DNA of 64,000 nt, taken from assembly GCA_965247175.1 (NCBI GenBank), contig OZ252006.1, positions 744,001 through 808,000 on the forward strand, written 5' to 3'. The position numbers were made by a program, and so were the translations under genes. Positions 16,018-24,970 of the stretch are shown piece after piece. The DNA is from JANQMX01 sp965247175 (lineage in GTDB: Bacteria; Pseudomonadota; Alphaproteobacteria; Kiloniellales; DSM-21159). Within the stretch, counting starts at the first letter, position 1; the number at the start of each line of letters is the position of its first letter. The notes under the pieces are model-generated. The model saw only the letters and a program-made list of their open reading frames with translations. It made no database searches and was not told the origin of the DNA.

Positions 16018-17607
16018 TTAGCGGTCTACCGAGATGTTCCAGAAGAACTGCACCGGCGACTTGATCAGTCCCTGCACGTTGTCGCGGTAGGCGACGGGCA
16101 CGAAGAACTGGCCCAGGTGGCCGGAGGCGCCGATCTTGTAGAGACGCTCCTGCACCTTGGCGGCGATGTCCTTCTGAGCAGCCGGGTCGGTCGAGGTGGC
16201 GAAGGCGGTGCGATACTCTTCAAGCTCGAGATCGCTGGGCCAGCCGAACCAGCCCGCTTCCGGGTTGCCGGAGAAGGCGATGGCCATCGGGTTGATGACG
16301 TCGGCGCCGATCCACCAGGTGTGGAACATGTTCCAGCCGCCCTGATCGACCGGGTCGCGCTTGGCGCGCCGCGAGGTCAGGGTGGACCAGTCCATCGCCT
16401 GGACATCCACGGTCATGCCGATCTGGCGCAGCTTCTGGGCCGTTACCAGGGAGAAGGCAGAGAGAACGGGAATGTCGGTCGGCTGCATGATGACGACCGG
16501 AGTGCCGTCATAGTCGGTGGCTGCCAGCGCCTGCTTGGCTGCATCGACGCTGCCTGCTGCCATGACGCTGCTCTCGACGTCGCTCTCAAGCGGCGTGTCG
16601 CAAGGGAAGACGCTGTAGCAGGTCTTCCAGTACTTCGGATCGCCCACCGCGGCCGTCATATAGTCTTCCTGCTTCATGGCCATCATGGCCGCGCGACGTA
16701 CGTCGGCATTGTCGAAGGGCGGCAGCAGGTGGTTGAAGCGGGCGAAGCCGATGTTGCCGAGCGGGTCGTTGACCTCGACGACGATGCCCTCATCCCGCTC
16801 CAGGATGGGAACCAGGTCGTTGGCCGGCTGCTCGAAGAAGTCGATCTCGCCGCTGATCAGGGCGTTCATCGCCGTGGTCTGGTCGGGGAAGTAGAGCCAC
16901 TCGACGCGGTCCACCTTGGCGACCTTGCCGCCGGCGGCGAAGGAGGGCGCCTCGCTCCGTGGGACGTAGTCTTCGTTCTTGACGTAGACCACCTTGGAGC
17001 CGGGCACCCACTCGTCATCTTTGAAGACGAAGGGGCCGGAGCCGATGTACTCGCTGATCTGCTCGAAGGGATCGGTCTCGGCGATCCGCTTGGGCATGAT
17101 GAAAGGCACGTTGGAGGAGATCTTGCCGATCGACTGCAGCACCAGGCCGTAGGGCTCGCTGAGCTGCATGACCATGGTCTTGTCGTCTTTGGCCTCGAGG
17201 CTCTCGATCACGGCGAAGAGCGCTTGACCCATGCCGTCGCGCGCGCCCCAGCGCTTCAGTGAAGCCACAGCGTCCTCAGCCTTGACCGGCTGGCCATCAT
17301 GGAACTTGAGGCCGTCGCGCAGGACGAAGGTCCAGGTCTTGTTGTCATCCGAGACGGTCCAGGTATCGACCATCTGCGGCTGGACCTCGAGGTTCGCGTC
17401 CATCGCGAAGAGGGTATCGTAGATCATGTACCCGTGGTTTCGCGAGATGTAGGCCGTCGTCCAAATCGGATCGAGATTCTTCAGATCGGCATGCGGAATG
17501 ACGCGAAGCACGGTTTCCGCCTGGGCGGGAACGGCTTGCGCCGCCATGGCGAGCGGCAAAGCCACCGCCGCCGCGGCCATGATGTGTCGTCTGGTCCAAC
17601 GCAGCAT
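16018..17607 (-). CDS. ABC transporter substrate-binding protein, peptide/oligopeptide family (SBP_bac_5)
   Basis: This 529-residue periplasmic protein has a signal peptide containing T-R-R-H then an Ala-rich segment ending in V-P-A-Q-A-E. The family core is visible as D-N-K-T-W-T-F-V-L-R-D-G-L-K-F-H-D-G near residue 90. A strong AAGGAGG lies before the ATG. It is the first gene of the peptide/nickel-type operon and is divergent from the MlrC operon. A peptide-like ligand degraded by the divergent enzymes is an attractive inference; nickel or glutathione cannot be excluded. Confidence 0.92.
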   Translation of the reverse strand: MLRWTRRHIMAAAAVALPLAMAAQAVPAQAETVLRVIPHADLKNLDPIWTTAYISRNHGYMIYDTLFAMDANLEVQPQMVDTWTVSDDNKTWTFVLRDGLKFHDGQPVKAEDAVASLKRWGARDGMGQALFAVIESLEAKDDKTMVMQLSEPYGLVLQSIGKISSNVPFIMPKRIAETDPFEQISEYIGSGPFVFKDDEWVPGSKVVYVKNEDYVPRSEAPSFAAGGKVAKVDRVEWLYFPDQTTAMNALISGEIDFFEQPANDLVPILERDEGIVVEVNDPLGNIGFARFNHLLPPFDNADVRRAAMMAMKQEDYMTAAVGDPKYWKTCYSVFPCDTPLESDVESSVMAAGSVDAAKQALAATDYDGTPVVIMQPTDIPVLSAFSLVTAQKLRQIGMTVDVQAMDWSTLTSRRAKRDPVDQGGWNMFHTWWIGADVINPMAIAFSGNPEAGWFGWPSDLELEEYRTAFATSTDPAAQKDIAAKVQERLYKIGASGHLGQFFVPVAYRDNVQGLIKSPVQFFWNISVDR

Positions 17608-17722
17608 GTCAGCCTCCTTGTTCGGCGCAGCTCAGGATGTGGCTGCGCTTTATTCTAGAGCGATGTGTGAATTGCTCCTTGGGAAACGAATTTTAGTCTG
17701 CTGCACTGCGGCAGAGTCAATG

Positions 17723-17772
17723 GCCAACTTGGCATGACCGTTCAGCGCTTGACCCTCCGCAGGTCCGCGGAG
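17723..17772. promoter_or_regulatory. Candidate operators between the divergent dpp-like and mlrC-like operons
   Basis: Two inverted repeats sit in the 205-base divergent spacer. They are GCCAA-C-TTGGC (17723-17733) and CTCCGC-AGGTCC-GCGGAG (17755-17772). Either could bind a dimeric repressor co-regulating both operons. No regulator gene is adjacent. Confidence 0.3.
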
Positions 17773-17812
17773 AGGCTTTATACCACAATAAGAGCCGCAG
17801 GGAGGCCAATCG

Positions 17813-19333
17813 GTGCGCGTTCTGCTCGCCATGATGAAGCATGAGACCAACACCTTTTCTCCGGTGAAGACCGACCTTGCTCGCTTCGAGGCCTGGGGGC
17901 TGAAACGCGACGGTGCGGTGCTGGAGGCCTATCGCGGCACCAACATGCCCATCGCCGCCTATATCGATCTTGCCGAAGAGCGCGAAGCCGAGATCGTCAG
18001 TCCGGTGGCAGCCGAGGCCATGCCGAGCGGTGTGGTGGAGGAAGAGGCCTACGAAACTCTGGCCGAGTGGATCCTGGCACCGCTGCGGGAAGAGCGCTTC
18101 GACGGCATCTTCCTGGACCTGCATGGCGCCATGACCACGGCGCATCTGCCGGACGGAGAGGGCGAGCTGCTGCGGCGTATGCGCGCATTGGCGCCGGATA
18201 CGCCCATAGCGGTAACCTGCGACATGCATTGCAATTTGACCGAGGCCATGGTCGAGAACTGCGATGCGCTGATCGGCTACAAGACCTATCCGCACGTGGA
18301 CATGTACGAGGTCGGCGCGCAGATCGGCCGCATTCTCTGGGACAAGATCGAAGGCAAGAGCGACCCGGTGATGGCTTGGGGCGCAGCGCCGCTCCTGGCC
18401 CAGACCCTGCGCATGGGCACGGCCGACGAGCCAATGAAAGGGCTGCAGGCCATGACCGAGGCCGAGGTGTCGGAGCGCGGCCTGCTGGCGACCACCTTGT
18501 TTGGTGGGTTCCCGCTCGCGGACGTGCATCATGCCGGCTTGTCAGCCGTCAGCATCGCCGATGGCGACAAGGCTGCGGCCGAGGCCTCGCGTGATCGCCT
18601 GCTGCAGGCGGCCTGGGATGTGCGCGAGGACTTGGTCTACGACGCGGTTCCGATTCAGACGGCAATCGCCCGGGCGCGCGCGGTGAACGATGCGCCTGTG
18701 GTCTTGCTGGATCATTCCGACAATGTCGGCTCCGGCGGGACCTCCGATGTGATGAAGGTGATCGAGCAGGTGCTCCACGCCGGCTTGCAGGACGTGGCCG
18801 TCGCGGCGGTCTATGACCCCGAGGCGGCGGCCGCCATGCATGCGGCCGGCCTAGGGAGCGAGATCACCTTGGAACTCGGCGGCAAGAGCGACATGGAGGC
18901 CATTAGCCTCGGCGGCCGTCCATTGAGCTTGACGGGCAAGGTGGCACACTTGGCGGACGGCCGCTGGATCGTGCGTGGGCCGATGTACACAGGCGTCGAA
19001 GTGAACACCGGTCCTACCGCTGTGTTTGAGACCGGTGGCCTCAAGATCGTCGTCACCTCGGTGCACCACGAGCCGTGGGATACAGGTATCCTGTCGGAGA
19101 ACGGCATCGACCCGCAGAGCTGCCGCTTCATCCTGCTGAAGTCCCGCATCCACTATCGCGCCGGCTTCGCGCCGCTCGCGAAGGCGACCTTCACGCTGGA
19201 CGGGGAAGGGGTGACCACCTCCGACAACAGCCTGCTGCGCTACGAGCAGCTGCGCCGGCCGATCTTTCCGCTCGATCCTGAAGAGGAGATCAACCTCTCC
19301 CAGGACAGTGCGGCCGAGGCGCCCTCGCGATGA
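17813..19333 (+). CDS. M81 family metallopeptidase (MlrC/microcystinase C-like)
   Basis: This 506-residue protein matches the M81 family: M-K-H-E-T-N-T-F-S-P near the N-terminus, L-D-L-H-G-A-M near residue 103, C-D-M-H-C-N near residue 137 and D-H-S-D-N-V-G-S-G-G-T-S-D near residue 303. These segments carry the zinc ligands in MlrC. Relatives cleave linear peptides or other amides; microcystin is only the founding substrate. The start is GTG with GGGAGG upstream. It overlaps the amidohydrolase gene by four bases (ATGA). No signal peptide, so it is cytoplasmic, downstream of import. Confidence 0.92.
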   Translation: MRVLLAMMKHETNTFSPVKTDLARFEAWGLKRDGAVLEAYRGTNMPIAAYIDLAEEREAEIVSPVAAEAMPSGVVEEEAYETLAEWILAPLREERFDGIFLDLHGAMTTAHLPDGEGELLRRMRALAPDTPIAVTCDMHCNLTEAMVENCDALIGYKTYPHVDMYEVGAQIGRILWDKIEGKSDPVMAWGAAPLLAQTLRMGTADEPMKGLQAMTEAEVSERGLLATTLFGGFPLADVHHAGLSAVSIADGDKAAAEASRDRLLQAAWDVREDLVYDAVPIQTAIARARAVNDAPVVLLDHSDNVGSGGTSDVMKVIEQVLHAGLQDVAVAAVYDPEAAAAMHAAGLGSEITLELGGKSDMEAISLGGRPLSLTGKVAHLADGRWIVRGPMYTGVEVNTGPTAVFETGGLKIVVTSVHHEPWDTGILSENGIDPQSCRFILLKSRIHYRAGFAPLAKATFTLDGEGVTTSDNSLLRYEQLRRPIFPLDPEEEINLSQDSAAEAPSR

Positions 19334-20961
19334 GCGAGACCAAGGTCTTCGCGGCAGGCAAGATCGTCACTATGGATCCCCGACGGCCAGAGGCGAGCCA
19401 TGTGGCCGTCCGGGAGGGACGCATCCTTGCCGTCGGCAACGCCGCGGAGGTCTCGTCCTGGGGCGATTTTCCGCTCGAAAACCGTTTCGCCGACAAGGTG
19501 CTGCTGCCAGGCTTCGTCGAAGGGCATGCACATGTTCTGGCCGGCGCCATGTGGCGCTATCTCTATGTCGGCTATCATGACCGGCAGGACCCCAAGGGGG
19601 TCACCCATCCGGGGCTGACCGATATCCGAGGGGTGATCGAGAAGTTGTGCCAGGCGGAAGCAGCGCTGCCGGATGCGCAAACCCCGCTCATTGCTTGGGG
19701 CTTTGATCCAATTTTCCTGACCAGCGAGCGGCTCAACCGCCATCATCTCGATGGTGTCTCGGCCAGCCGTCCCATCGCCGTCGTCCACTCCAACTTTCAT
19801 CTGCTGACCGCCAACACGGCAGCCCTGTCGCTGGCGCAGTACGGCCCAGGAACGCAGATCGTCGGCGTTGCGTTGGAGGAGGACGGCCATCCGCACGGGG
19901 AGCTGCGCGAGTTCGCGGCCATGTTTCCGGTCATGCGGCGCCTCGGCATCGACTTCGGAGCCTTGGCGCGCAGCGAGCAGGGTATCCGCGCCTACGGCGA
20001 GGTGGCGCGGCGCTGCGGCGTCACCACGGTGACCGATCTCATCGCCGACCTGGAAGACGGCGACGTGCGCCAGCTCTTGGAGATCACCGGTGAGGATAGT
20101 TACCCCGTGCGTCTGGTGCCGGCCCTCAATGGCCACGCCGCCCCGGCATTTGAGACCGCGGAGCGGGCCCTGGCGCTGAAGCATCTCAGCACCGAGAAGC
20201 TGCGCCTCGGCGCGGTCAAGCTGCTGACGGATGGCTCCATCCAGGGCTTTACCGCGCAGGTCAATTGGCCGGGCTATTTCAAAGGGCCCGACCACGGCAT
20301 CTGGAACATGCCGCCGGAACAGCTCTACGACACGGTCGACAACCTGAACGGCGAGGACATCCAGCTCCATATCCATGTCAACGGCGACAAGGCCATCGAC
20401 ATGGCGCTGGACGCGTTAGAGCGGACGCTCGGCCACCATCGCCGGCCGGATCATCGGCACATGCTACAGCACTGCCAGATGGCCGGCCCGGCCCAGTTCC
20501 GCCGCATGCAGGCGCTCGGTGTCGGCGTCAATCTCTTCGCCAACCACCTCTACTATTTCGGCGACCAGCACCGTGACATCACCCTCGGGCCCGACCGGGC
20601 GCAGGGCATCGACGCCTGCGCCAGCGCTCTGGCCCACAGCGTGCCGCTGGCCATCCATTCCGATGCGCCGGTGACGCCCATGGGGCCGCTCTTCACCGCC
20701 TGGTGCGCGGTCAACCGACAGACCGCGAGCGGAGACATCCTGGGCGAAGCGGAGCGGATCTCGGTCGATCAGGCCTTGCAGGCCGTGACCCTGGGGGCCG
20801 CCCACAGCCTCAAGATGGATGGGGAGGTTGGCTCCATCGAGGTCGGCAAGCGCGCCGACTTCGCCGTTCTGGAGGAGGATCCGACCGCCTGTGCGCCTGA
20901 GGCGCTCAAGGACGTGGCCGTCCATGCCACTGTTTTGGGCGGGGAGGCGACCGAGTTATGA
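19330..20961 (+). CDS. Amidohydrolase family protein (YtcJ-like, amidohydrolase 3)
   Basis: This 543-residue cytoplasmic metal-dependent hydrolase has V-E-G-H-A-H-V near residue 64, which supplies the H-x-H metal ligands. Further His residues lie at I-H-V-N-G-D near residue 350 and in the H-R-R-P-D-H-R-H region. The C-terminal G-S-I-E-V-G-K-R-A-D-F-A-V-L-E-E-D-P is the usual second beta-sandwich part of the superfamily. Both neighbours overlap it by four bases, so the trio is coupled. Substrate unknown; an N-acyl or cyclic amide is likely. Confidence 0.9.
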   Translation: MSETKVFAAGKIVTMDPRRPEASHVAVREGRILAVGNAAEVSSWGDFPLENRFADKVLLPGFVEGHAHVLAGAMWRYLYVGYHDRQDPKGVTHPGLTDIRGVIEKLCQAEAALPDAQTPLIAWGFDPIFLTSERLNRHHLDGVSASRPIAVVHSNFHLLTANTAALSLAQYGPGTQIVGVALEEDGHPHGELREFAAMFPVMRRLGIDFGALARSEQGIRAYGEVARRCGVTTVTDLIADLEDGDVRQLLEITGEDSYPVRLVPALNGHAAPAFETAERALALKHLSTEKLRLGAVKLLTDGSIQGFTAQVNWPGYFKGPDHGIWNMPPEQLYDTVDNLNGEDIQLHIHVNGDKAIDMALDALERTLGHHRRPDHRHMLQHCQMAGPAQFRRMQALGVGVNLFANHLYYFGDQHRDITLGPDRAQGIDACASALAHSVPLAIHSDAPVTPMGPLFTAWCAVNRQTASGDILGEAERISVDQALQAVTLGAAHSLKMDGEVGSIEVGKRADFAVLEEDPTACAPEALKDVAVHATVLGGEATEL

Positions 20962-21899
20962 CGGGGGCCTTGCCGATGCCGATGACCGTGATCGCGGGCT
21001 ACCTCGGCGCCGGCAAGACGACCTTGGTCAATCACCTGCTGCGCAACGCCGAGGGGCGGCGCATCTGCGTGCTGGTGAATGACTTTGGCGAGATCGCCAT
21101 CGATGCCGAGCTCATCGAAGCGCGGGAGGGCGACAGCCTGACCCTGGCCAACGGCTGCGTCTGCTGCTCCATCGGCGGCGATCTCTTTCGCGCCTTGAGC
21201 CGGGTGCTGGACCGCGTGCCCCGGCCCGATCATCTGGTGATCGAGGCCAGCGGGGTCGCCGAACCCGCGCGTATCGCCGAGGTGGCGCGCGCCGAGCCGG
21301 AGCTTTCCGCTGGCGCGATCGTCGTGCTCTGTGACGCCGAGACCCTGGCCGACCGCTTAGCCGAGCCGCTTCTGGCCCGCACGCTGGGCGAGCAGATCGC
21401 TGCCGCGGACCTGCTGTTGCTCAACAAGTGCGGCTCTCTGGACGAGGCGGCCCTCGACGCTTTGGAGGAGCTTTTGAAGCAGCTCAACGAGACCGCGGAG
21501 ATCAGGCGGACGCAGTTCGCCGTGGCACCGGTCGAGAGTGTCCTGGCCGAACCGGCCGGACGTGCGCTCCGCGATCTGCCCGCCACAGAAAGTCACGAAG
21601 CGCTCTATGAGCGTTGGTCTTGGGAGAGCGGGAGGGCGCATCCGGTGAATAAGGTGGAAGAGGCGCTTGCCGTGCTGCCCGATGGGCTGCTGCGACTTAA
21701 GGGACTACTGGTGTCCGACGACCGGGCGTCAGCTTGGGAGATTCAATCGACGGGTGGCACGCCCACAGTGACAAGGCGGCCCGTGCCGTCCAGCGCAGCC
21801 CCGGGGTTGCGGCTGGTCGCCATCGCCTTGCGTGGCAAGTTGGATGGAGACGCGCTCGACCGCCGGCTCGCCAGGTTGGAACAAGAAGAACTGGTCTGA
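20958..21899 (+). CDS. CobW/COG0523 family GTPase (putative metallochaperone)
   Basis: This 313-residue G3E GTPase has Walker A G-A-G-K-T-T near residue 17, the metal-binding C-x-C-C motif in N-G-C-V-C-C-S near residue 70, E-A-S-G-V-A-E-P near residue 95 and a G4-like L-L-N-K-C near residue 155, where N-K-x-D is usual. A CobW C-terminal domain ends the protein. COG0523 proteins move zinc, cobalt or iron into client proteins, and the nitrile hydratase activator P47K belongs here. It is translationally coupled to two probable metallohydrolases, its likeliest clients. Confidence 0.9.
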   Translation: MTGALPMPMTVIAGYLGAGKTTLVNHLLRNAEGRRICVLVNDFGEIAIDAELIEAREGDSLTLANGCVCCSIGGDLFRALSRVLDRVPRPDHLVIEASGVAEPARIAEVARAEPELSAGAIVVLCDAETLADRLAEPLLARTLGEQIAAADLLLLNKCGSLDEAALDALEELLKQLNETAEIRRTQFAVAPVESVLAEPAGRALRDLPATESHEALYERWSWESGRAHPVNKVEEALAVLPDGLLRLKGLLVSDDRASAWEIQSTGGTPTVTRRPVPSSAAPGLRLVAIALRGKLDGDALDRRLARLEQEELV

Positions 21900-21913
21900 G
21901 GGGAGGTTGCTCG

Positions 21914-23212
21914 ATGACTGCCGTTTTGTTCGCGCCGGGCTTTAAGACGGATCCCTACTGGTGGGAGAAGACGCCGCGTCCGGATTTGCCGGAGGAAACC
22001 CCGCCACAGAAGGTCGACGTGGCCATCATCGGCTCGGGCTACACGGGCCTGTCCGCAGCGCTGCAGACGGCGCGGGCCGGCCGCGAAACTGTGCTGTTCG
22101 ATGCGGAGGCCGCTGGCTGGGGCTGCAGCGCGCGCAACGGCGGCCAGATCGGCGACAGCATGAAGCCGAGCTACGCCGAGCTGGTGTCGAACTACGGCCA
22201 GGACCGGGCTTTTGCCATGGTCAAGGAAGTGCAGACGGCACTGGCCTGGACCGGCGACTTCATCCGCGAGGAAGGCATCGAGTGCGACTTCAAGATCTGC
22301 GGTCGGTTCCATGCCGCTCACCAGCCGGCAGCTTACGAGATGCTGGCGAAGAAGATCGCCAATCAGCCCAAGGGCCTGGAGGTCGAGGCGCACATGGTGC
22401 CGGCGTCCGAGCAGCGGCGGGAGCTTGGCACCGACACCTACTACGGCGGGGTGGTCTATCCGCATCATGCCTCCTTGGACCCGGCGCGCTACCACCAAGA
22501 GCTGCTCGAACGTGCCCAGACCTCCGGCGCCCGGGTCTTCCCGTTCTGTCCGGTGACGGCCATCACGCGGGAAGGGGAAGGCTTCCGCCTCACCACGGCC
22601 AAGGGCACAGTCGCGGCGCGAAACGTGCTGGTGGCGACCAACGGCTATACCGGCGGCCTGACGCCTTGGCAGCAGCGCAGGGTCATCCCCATCGGCAGCT
22701 ATATGATCGCCACCGAGCCGCTGGAAGACGGCCTCATCGACCGCCTGTTCCCGACAGACCGGGTGGTCAGCGATAGCCGTCGACTGGTCTACTATTACCG
22801 CGCCTCGCCGGACCGCAGCCGCATTCTGTTCGGTGGCCGCGTCTCCTTGAAGGAGACCGATGCCCAGGTCAGCGGGCCGCGCCTGCATACGGAGCTCTGC
22901 CGCATCTTTCCGGAGCTTGCCAGCGTGCGGCTCAGCCACTCCTGGTTCGGCTACGTGGCCTACACCTTCGACAAGCTGCCGCACGTCGGCCAGCAGGACG
23001 GTCTCTACTACGCCATGGGCTATTGCGGAACGGGTGTCGCCTGGGCCTGCTATCTCGGCATGCGCGTCGGCCAGCAGATCCTGGGCCTGAAGGAGGGACG
23101 CACGGTCTTCAGCGACCTCGATTTCCAAACCCGGCCGCTCTACTACGGCGACCCCTGGTTCCTGGCTCCCTCTATTCGCTACTACCGCTGGCGCGACGCT
23201 CAGAACCGCTAG
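21914..23212 (+). CDS. FAD-dependent oxidoreductase (PuuB/DAO-like)
   Basis: This 432-residue protein has the N-terminal dinucleotide-binding motif I-G-S-G-Y-T-G-L-S near residue 38 and the segment A-R-N-G-G-Q-I near residue 74. The C-terminal G-Y-C-G-T-G-V motif contacts the flavin. The organisation matches gamma-glutamylputrescine oxidase and related amine/sarcosine oxidases, which oxidise a C-N bond with release of peroxide. The ATG is chosen for the GAGGGGAGG just upstream. It follows the CobW gene by 14 bases in the same operon. Confidence 0.9.
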   Translation: MTAVLFAPGFKTDPYWWEKTPRPDLPEETPPQKVDVAIIGSGYTGLSAALQTARAGRETVLFDAEAAGWGCSARNGGQIGDSMKPSYAELVSNYGQDRAFAMVKEVQTALAWTGDFIREEGIECDFKICGRFHAAHQPAAYEMLAKKIANQPKGLEVEAHMVPASEQRRELGTDTYYGGVVYPHHASLDPARYHQELLERAQTSGARVFPFCPVTAITREGEGFRLTTAKGTVAARNVLVATNGYTGGLTPWQQRRVIPIGSYMIATEPLEDGLIDRLFPTDRVVSDSRRLVYYYRASPDRSRILFGGRVSLKETDAQVSGPRLHTELCRIFPELASVRLSHSWFGYVAYTFDKLPHVGQQDGLYYAMGYCGTGVAWACYLGMRVGQQILGLKEGRTVFSDLDFQTRPLYYGDPWFLAPSIRYYRWRDAQNR

Positions 23213-23223
23213 GGACTGCGGCC

Positions 23224-23679
23224 TTGGCTCGAGAGGCGACGATACGCTTGGCGCACGAGCGCGATGTTCCGGCGATGGCGGCCTTGCTGCAGCTGCTTTT
23301 CGCTCAAGAAGCGGAGTTCACGCCTGATCCCGGTGTCCAGGACAAAGGCCTGCGCGCGATTCTCGATGAACCGGCCTTGGGGCAACTGCTCGTCGCCGAT
23401 GACGGCCAGCGCATCCTCGGGATGGTCAACCTGCTCTATACCTACAGCACCGCTTTGGGCGCGCGGGTCGCCCTGTTGGAGGACATGGTGGTGACGGAAG
23501 AGGCGCGAGGCACCGGTCTCGGCAAGCGTCTGCTCGAAGCCGCCGTCGCGCACTGCAGAGAGGCGGGCTGTCAGCGCATCACGCTCTTGACCGACGGTGA
23601 CAATGAGCGCGCCCACGCCTTCTATCGGCGCTGCGGCTTTAACCGCTCGGACATGGTCGCCTTTCGCCGTTCGCTCTAG
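23224..23679 (+). CDS. GNAT family N-acetyltransferase
   Basis: This GNAT domain of about 151 residues has the acetyl-CoA loop E-A-R-G-T-G-L-G-K near residue 98 and a C-terminal N-E-R-A-H-A-F-Y-R-R-C-G-F. No ATG fits the usual N-terminus. I propose TTG at 23224, giving L-A-R-E-A-T-I-R-L, just 11 bases after the oxidoreductase stop; this start is uncertain. It is the last gene of the MlrC operon. Substrate unknown; an amine or amino acid from the same pathway is plausible. Confidence 0.82.
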   Translation: MAREATIRLAHERDVPAMAALLQLLFAQEAEFTPDPGVQDKGLRAILDEPALGQLLVADDGQRILGMVNLLYTYSTALGARVALLEDMVVTEEARGTGLGKRLLEAAVAHCREAGCQRITLLTDGDNERAHAFYRRCGFNRSDMVAFRRSL

Positions 23680-23758
23680 GCTCGTGTCATTGCCACGCCG
23701 ACGCATCCGTCTCGGAGGATGGCTTGGACATGGTAAGCAGGAGGCGGTATCGGTAGCG

Positions 23759-23785
23759 GCCGGTTGGTCTAAGGGGTAGACCGGC
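23759..23785 (+). promoter_or_regulatory. Leader hairpin before the secreted protein gene
   Basis: GGTCTA (23766-23771) pairs with TAGACC (23777-23782) around a 5-base loop. GCCGG (23759-23763) could alternatively pair with CCGGC (23781-23785), so two mutually exclusive folds exist 35-60 bases before the next start codon. The hairpin resembles a tRNA D arm, but no cloverleaf follows. Confidence 0.3.
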
Positions 23786-23819
23786 TCACACACTTCGGAA
23801 GAGACCAGGGAGGAACACA

Positions 23820-24227
23820 ATGCGTGGAACAGCAGCAGCCATTGCCTTAGCGTTCGCGACGTTCATGGCCGGCCCGGCCCTTGCCGCGGATGACTATCCC
23901 GATCTCAAAGGAACTTGGACCGGTAAGGGCGAGGGCGTGTTCGTAAGCTCGCCCGGATCTCCGACGAACTCGCAGTTCGCAACGGTCAACATGACGCTGG
24001 TGATCGACGCGCAGGAAGACCGCCGCTTCGCCGGCACGATCACGATGGCCGGCTCCACCAGGCCGGTCGTCGGCGTCATCACGAAGAGCAACAGGCTCTT
24101 GTGGTCGGAGCCCGGTGGCTTCGTCGAGGGTCACCTGGCGGATGCGAACACGATCGAAGGCTGCTTCTTGCGGGTGAGCGAATTCAGCCAGCTCGCCGCC
24201 TGCGAGGCGCTGAAGCGCCAGCAGTAG
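23820..24227 (+). CDS. Secreted hypothetical protein, small beta-rich domain
   Basis: This 135-residue protein has a clear Sec signal peptide (M-R-G-T then a hydrophobic Ala-rich run ending in A-L-A-A, cleavage near residue 22). The mature part starts with D-L-K-G-T-W-T-G, a motif seen in small lipocalin-like or beta-barrel periplasmic domains. It contains two Cys near the C-terminus (G-C-F-L and A-A-C-E) that could form a disulfide. GGGAGG precedes the ATG. I cannot assign a function. Confidence 0.75.
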   Translation: MRGTAAAIALAFATFMAGPALAADDYPDLKGTWTGKGEGVFVSSPGSPTNSQFATVNMTLVIDAQEDRRFAGTITMAGSTRPVVGVITKSNRLLWSEPGGFVEGHLADANTIEGCFLRVSEFSQLAACEALKRQQ

Positions 24228-24235
24228 CTGTCCGA

Positions 24236-24249
24236 GGGCGGTTCCGCCC
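24236..24249. terminator. Weak hairpin between convergent genes
   Basis: GGGCGG (24236-24241) and CCGCCC (24244-24249) are complementary with two bases between them, leaving a 5-bp stem and tetraloop. It lies between the secreted protein and the convergent LysE gene. There is no T run beyond CTT. Confidence 0.35.
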
Positions 24250-24255
24250 CTTGCG

Positions 24256-24882
24256 TTAAGCCGAGGAACCGCGGCGGGCGAGGGCAAGCCCCACACCTGC
24301 GCCGACCATCATGCCGCCGGACACCCGCGCCACGGCCTTGAGGGCGCGTGGGCTGCTGAGAAAGCGCCGGGCGCCGCCCGCGGCGACGGCCCAGAGCCCG
24401 GTAAAGACGAAGGTGATCACCAGGAAGGTCGGCACGATGATCGCGAGCTGTGGCCCGAGGGGGCTTGAGGCGTCGATGAACTGCGGCAGAAAGGCCGCGA
24501 TGAAGATCAGGCTCTTGGGATTGGGAATGGTGATGATCAGGCCTTGCAGGAAGAGGTTCCGGCCTGAGACAGCGGGCGCCGTCCCTTCGGCGAGCGCGTT
24601 GGCGCTGCGCCACTGCTTGATACCGAGGTAGACGAGGTAAGCGGCGCCGGCCCAGCGCACCCATTCGAAGGCCTCTGCCACCACGTGCAGCAGGGAGGCG
24701 AGTCCGATGACCGCCACGGCGAGTTGCACCGCCACACCGGTGGTTGCGCCGGCAACTGTCACCAGGGCGCGTCGCCAGCCGTGGGTGATGCCGTGGGCCA
24801 CGGTCAGAAGCACGCTTGGCCCGGGTAGGGAGATCATGATGGCCGTGGCAATCACGAAGGCGATGAAGATCTCCCAGTCCAT
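24256..24882 (-). CDS. LysE/RhtB family amino-acid exporter
   Basis: This 208-residue inner-membrane protein has about six helices. The segment S-L-P-G-P-S-V-L-L-T-V-A-H-G near residue 18 is the RhtB/LysE signature, and G-I-K-Q-W-R near residue 87 marks the usual cytoplasmic loop. It exports an amino acid or homoserine-like compound. It is monocistronic and convergent with the upstream small secreted protein. Confidence 0.92.
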   Translation of the reverse strand: MDWEIFIAFVIATAIMISLPGPSVLLTVAHGITHGWRRALVTVAGATTGVAVQLAVAVIGLASLLHVVAEAFEWVRWAGAAYLVYLGIKQWRSANALAEGTAPAVSGRNLFLQGLIITIPNPKSLIFIAAFLPQFIDASSPLGPQLAIIVPTFLVITFVFTGLWAVAAGGARRFLSSPRALKAVARVSGGMMVGAGVGLALARRGSSA

Positions 24883-24970
24883 GCGCTGTTTCCTTCCTTG
24901 GCGTATCGGGAAGGTCAGCTAACAGGATGGAAAGGCCTTCGGCAACAGCGAAGGGTAGGGTGCGTCGTCG

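Noticed and set aside
15991..17262. 423-codon plus-strand frame
   Set aside because: Antisense to the peptide-binding protein, whose signal peptide, ribosome site and family match are clear.
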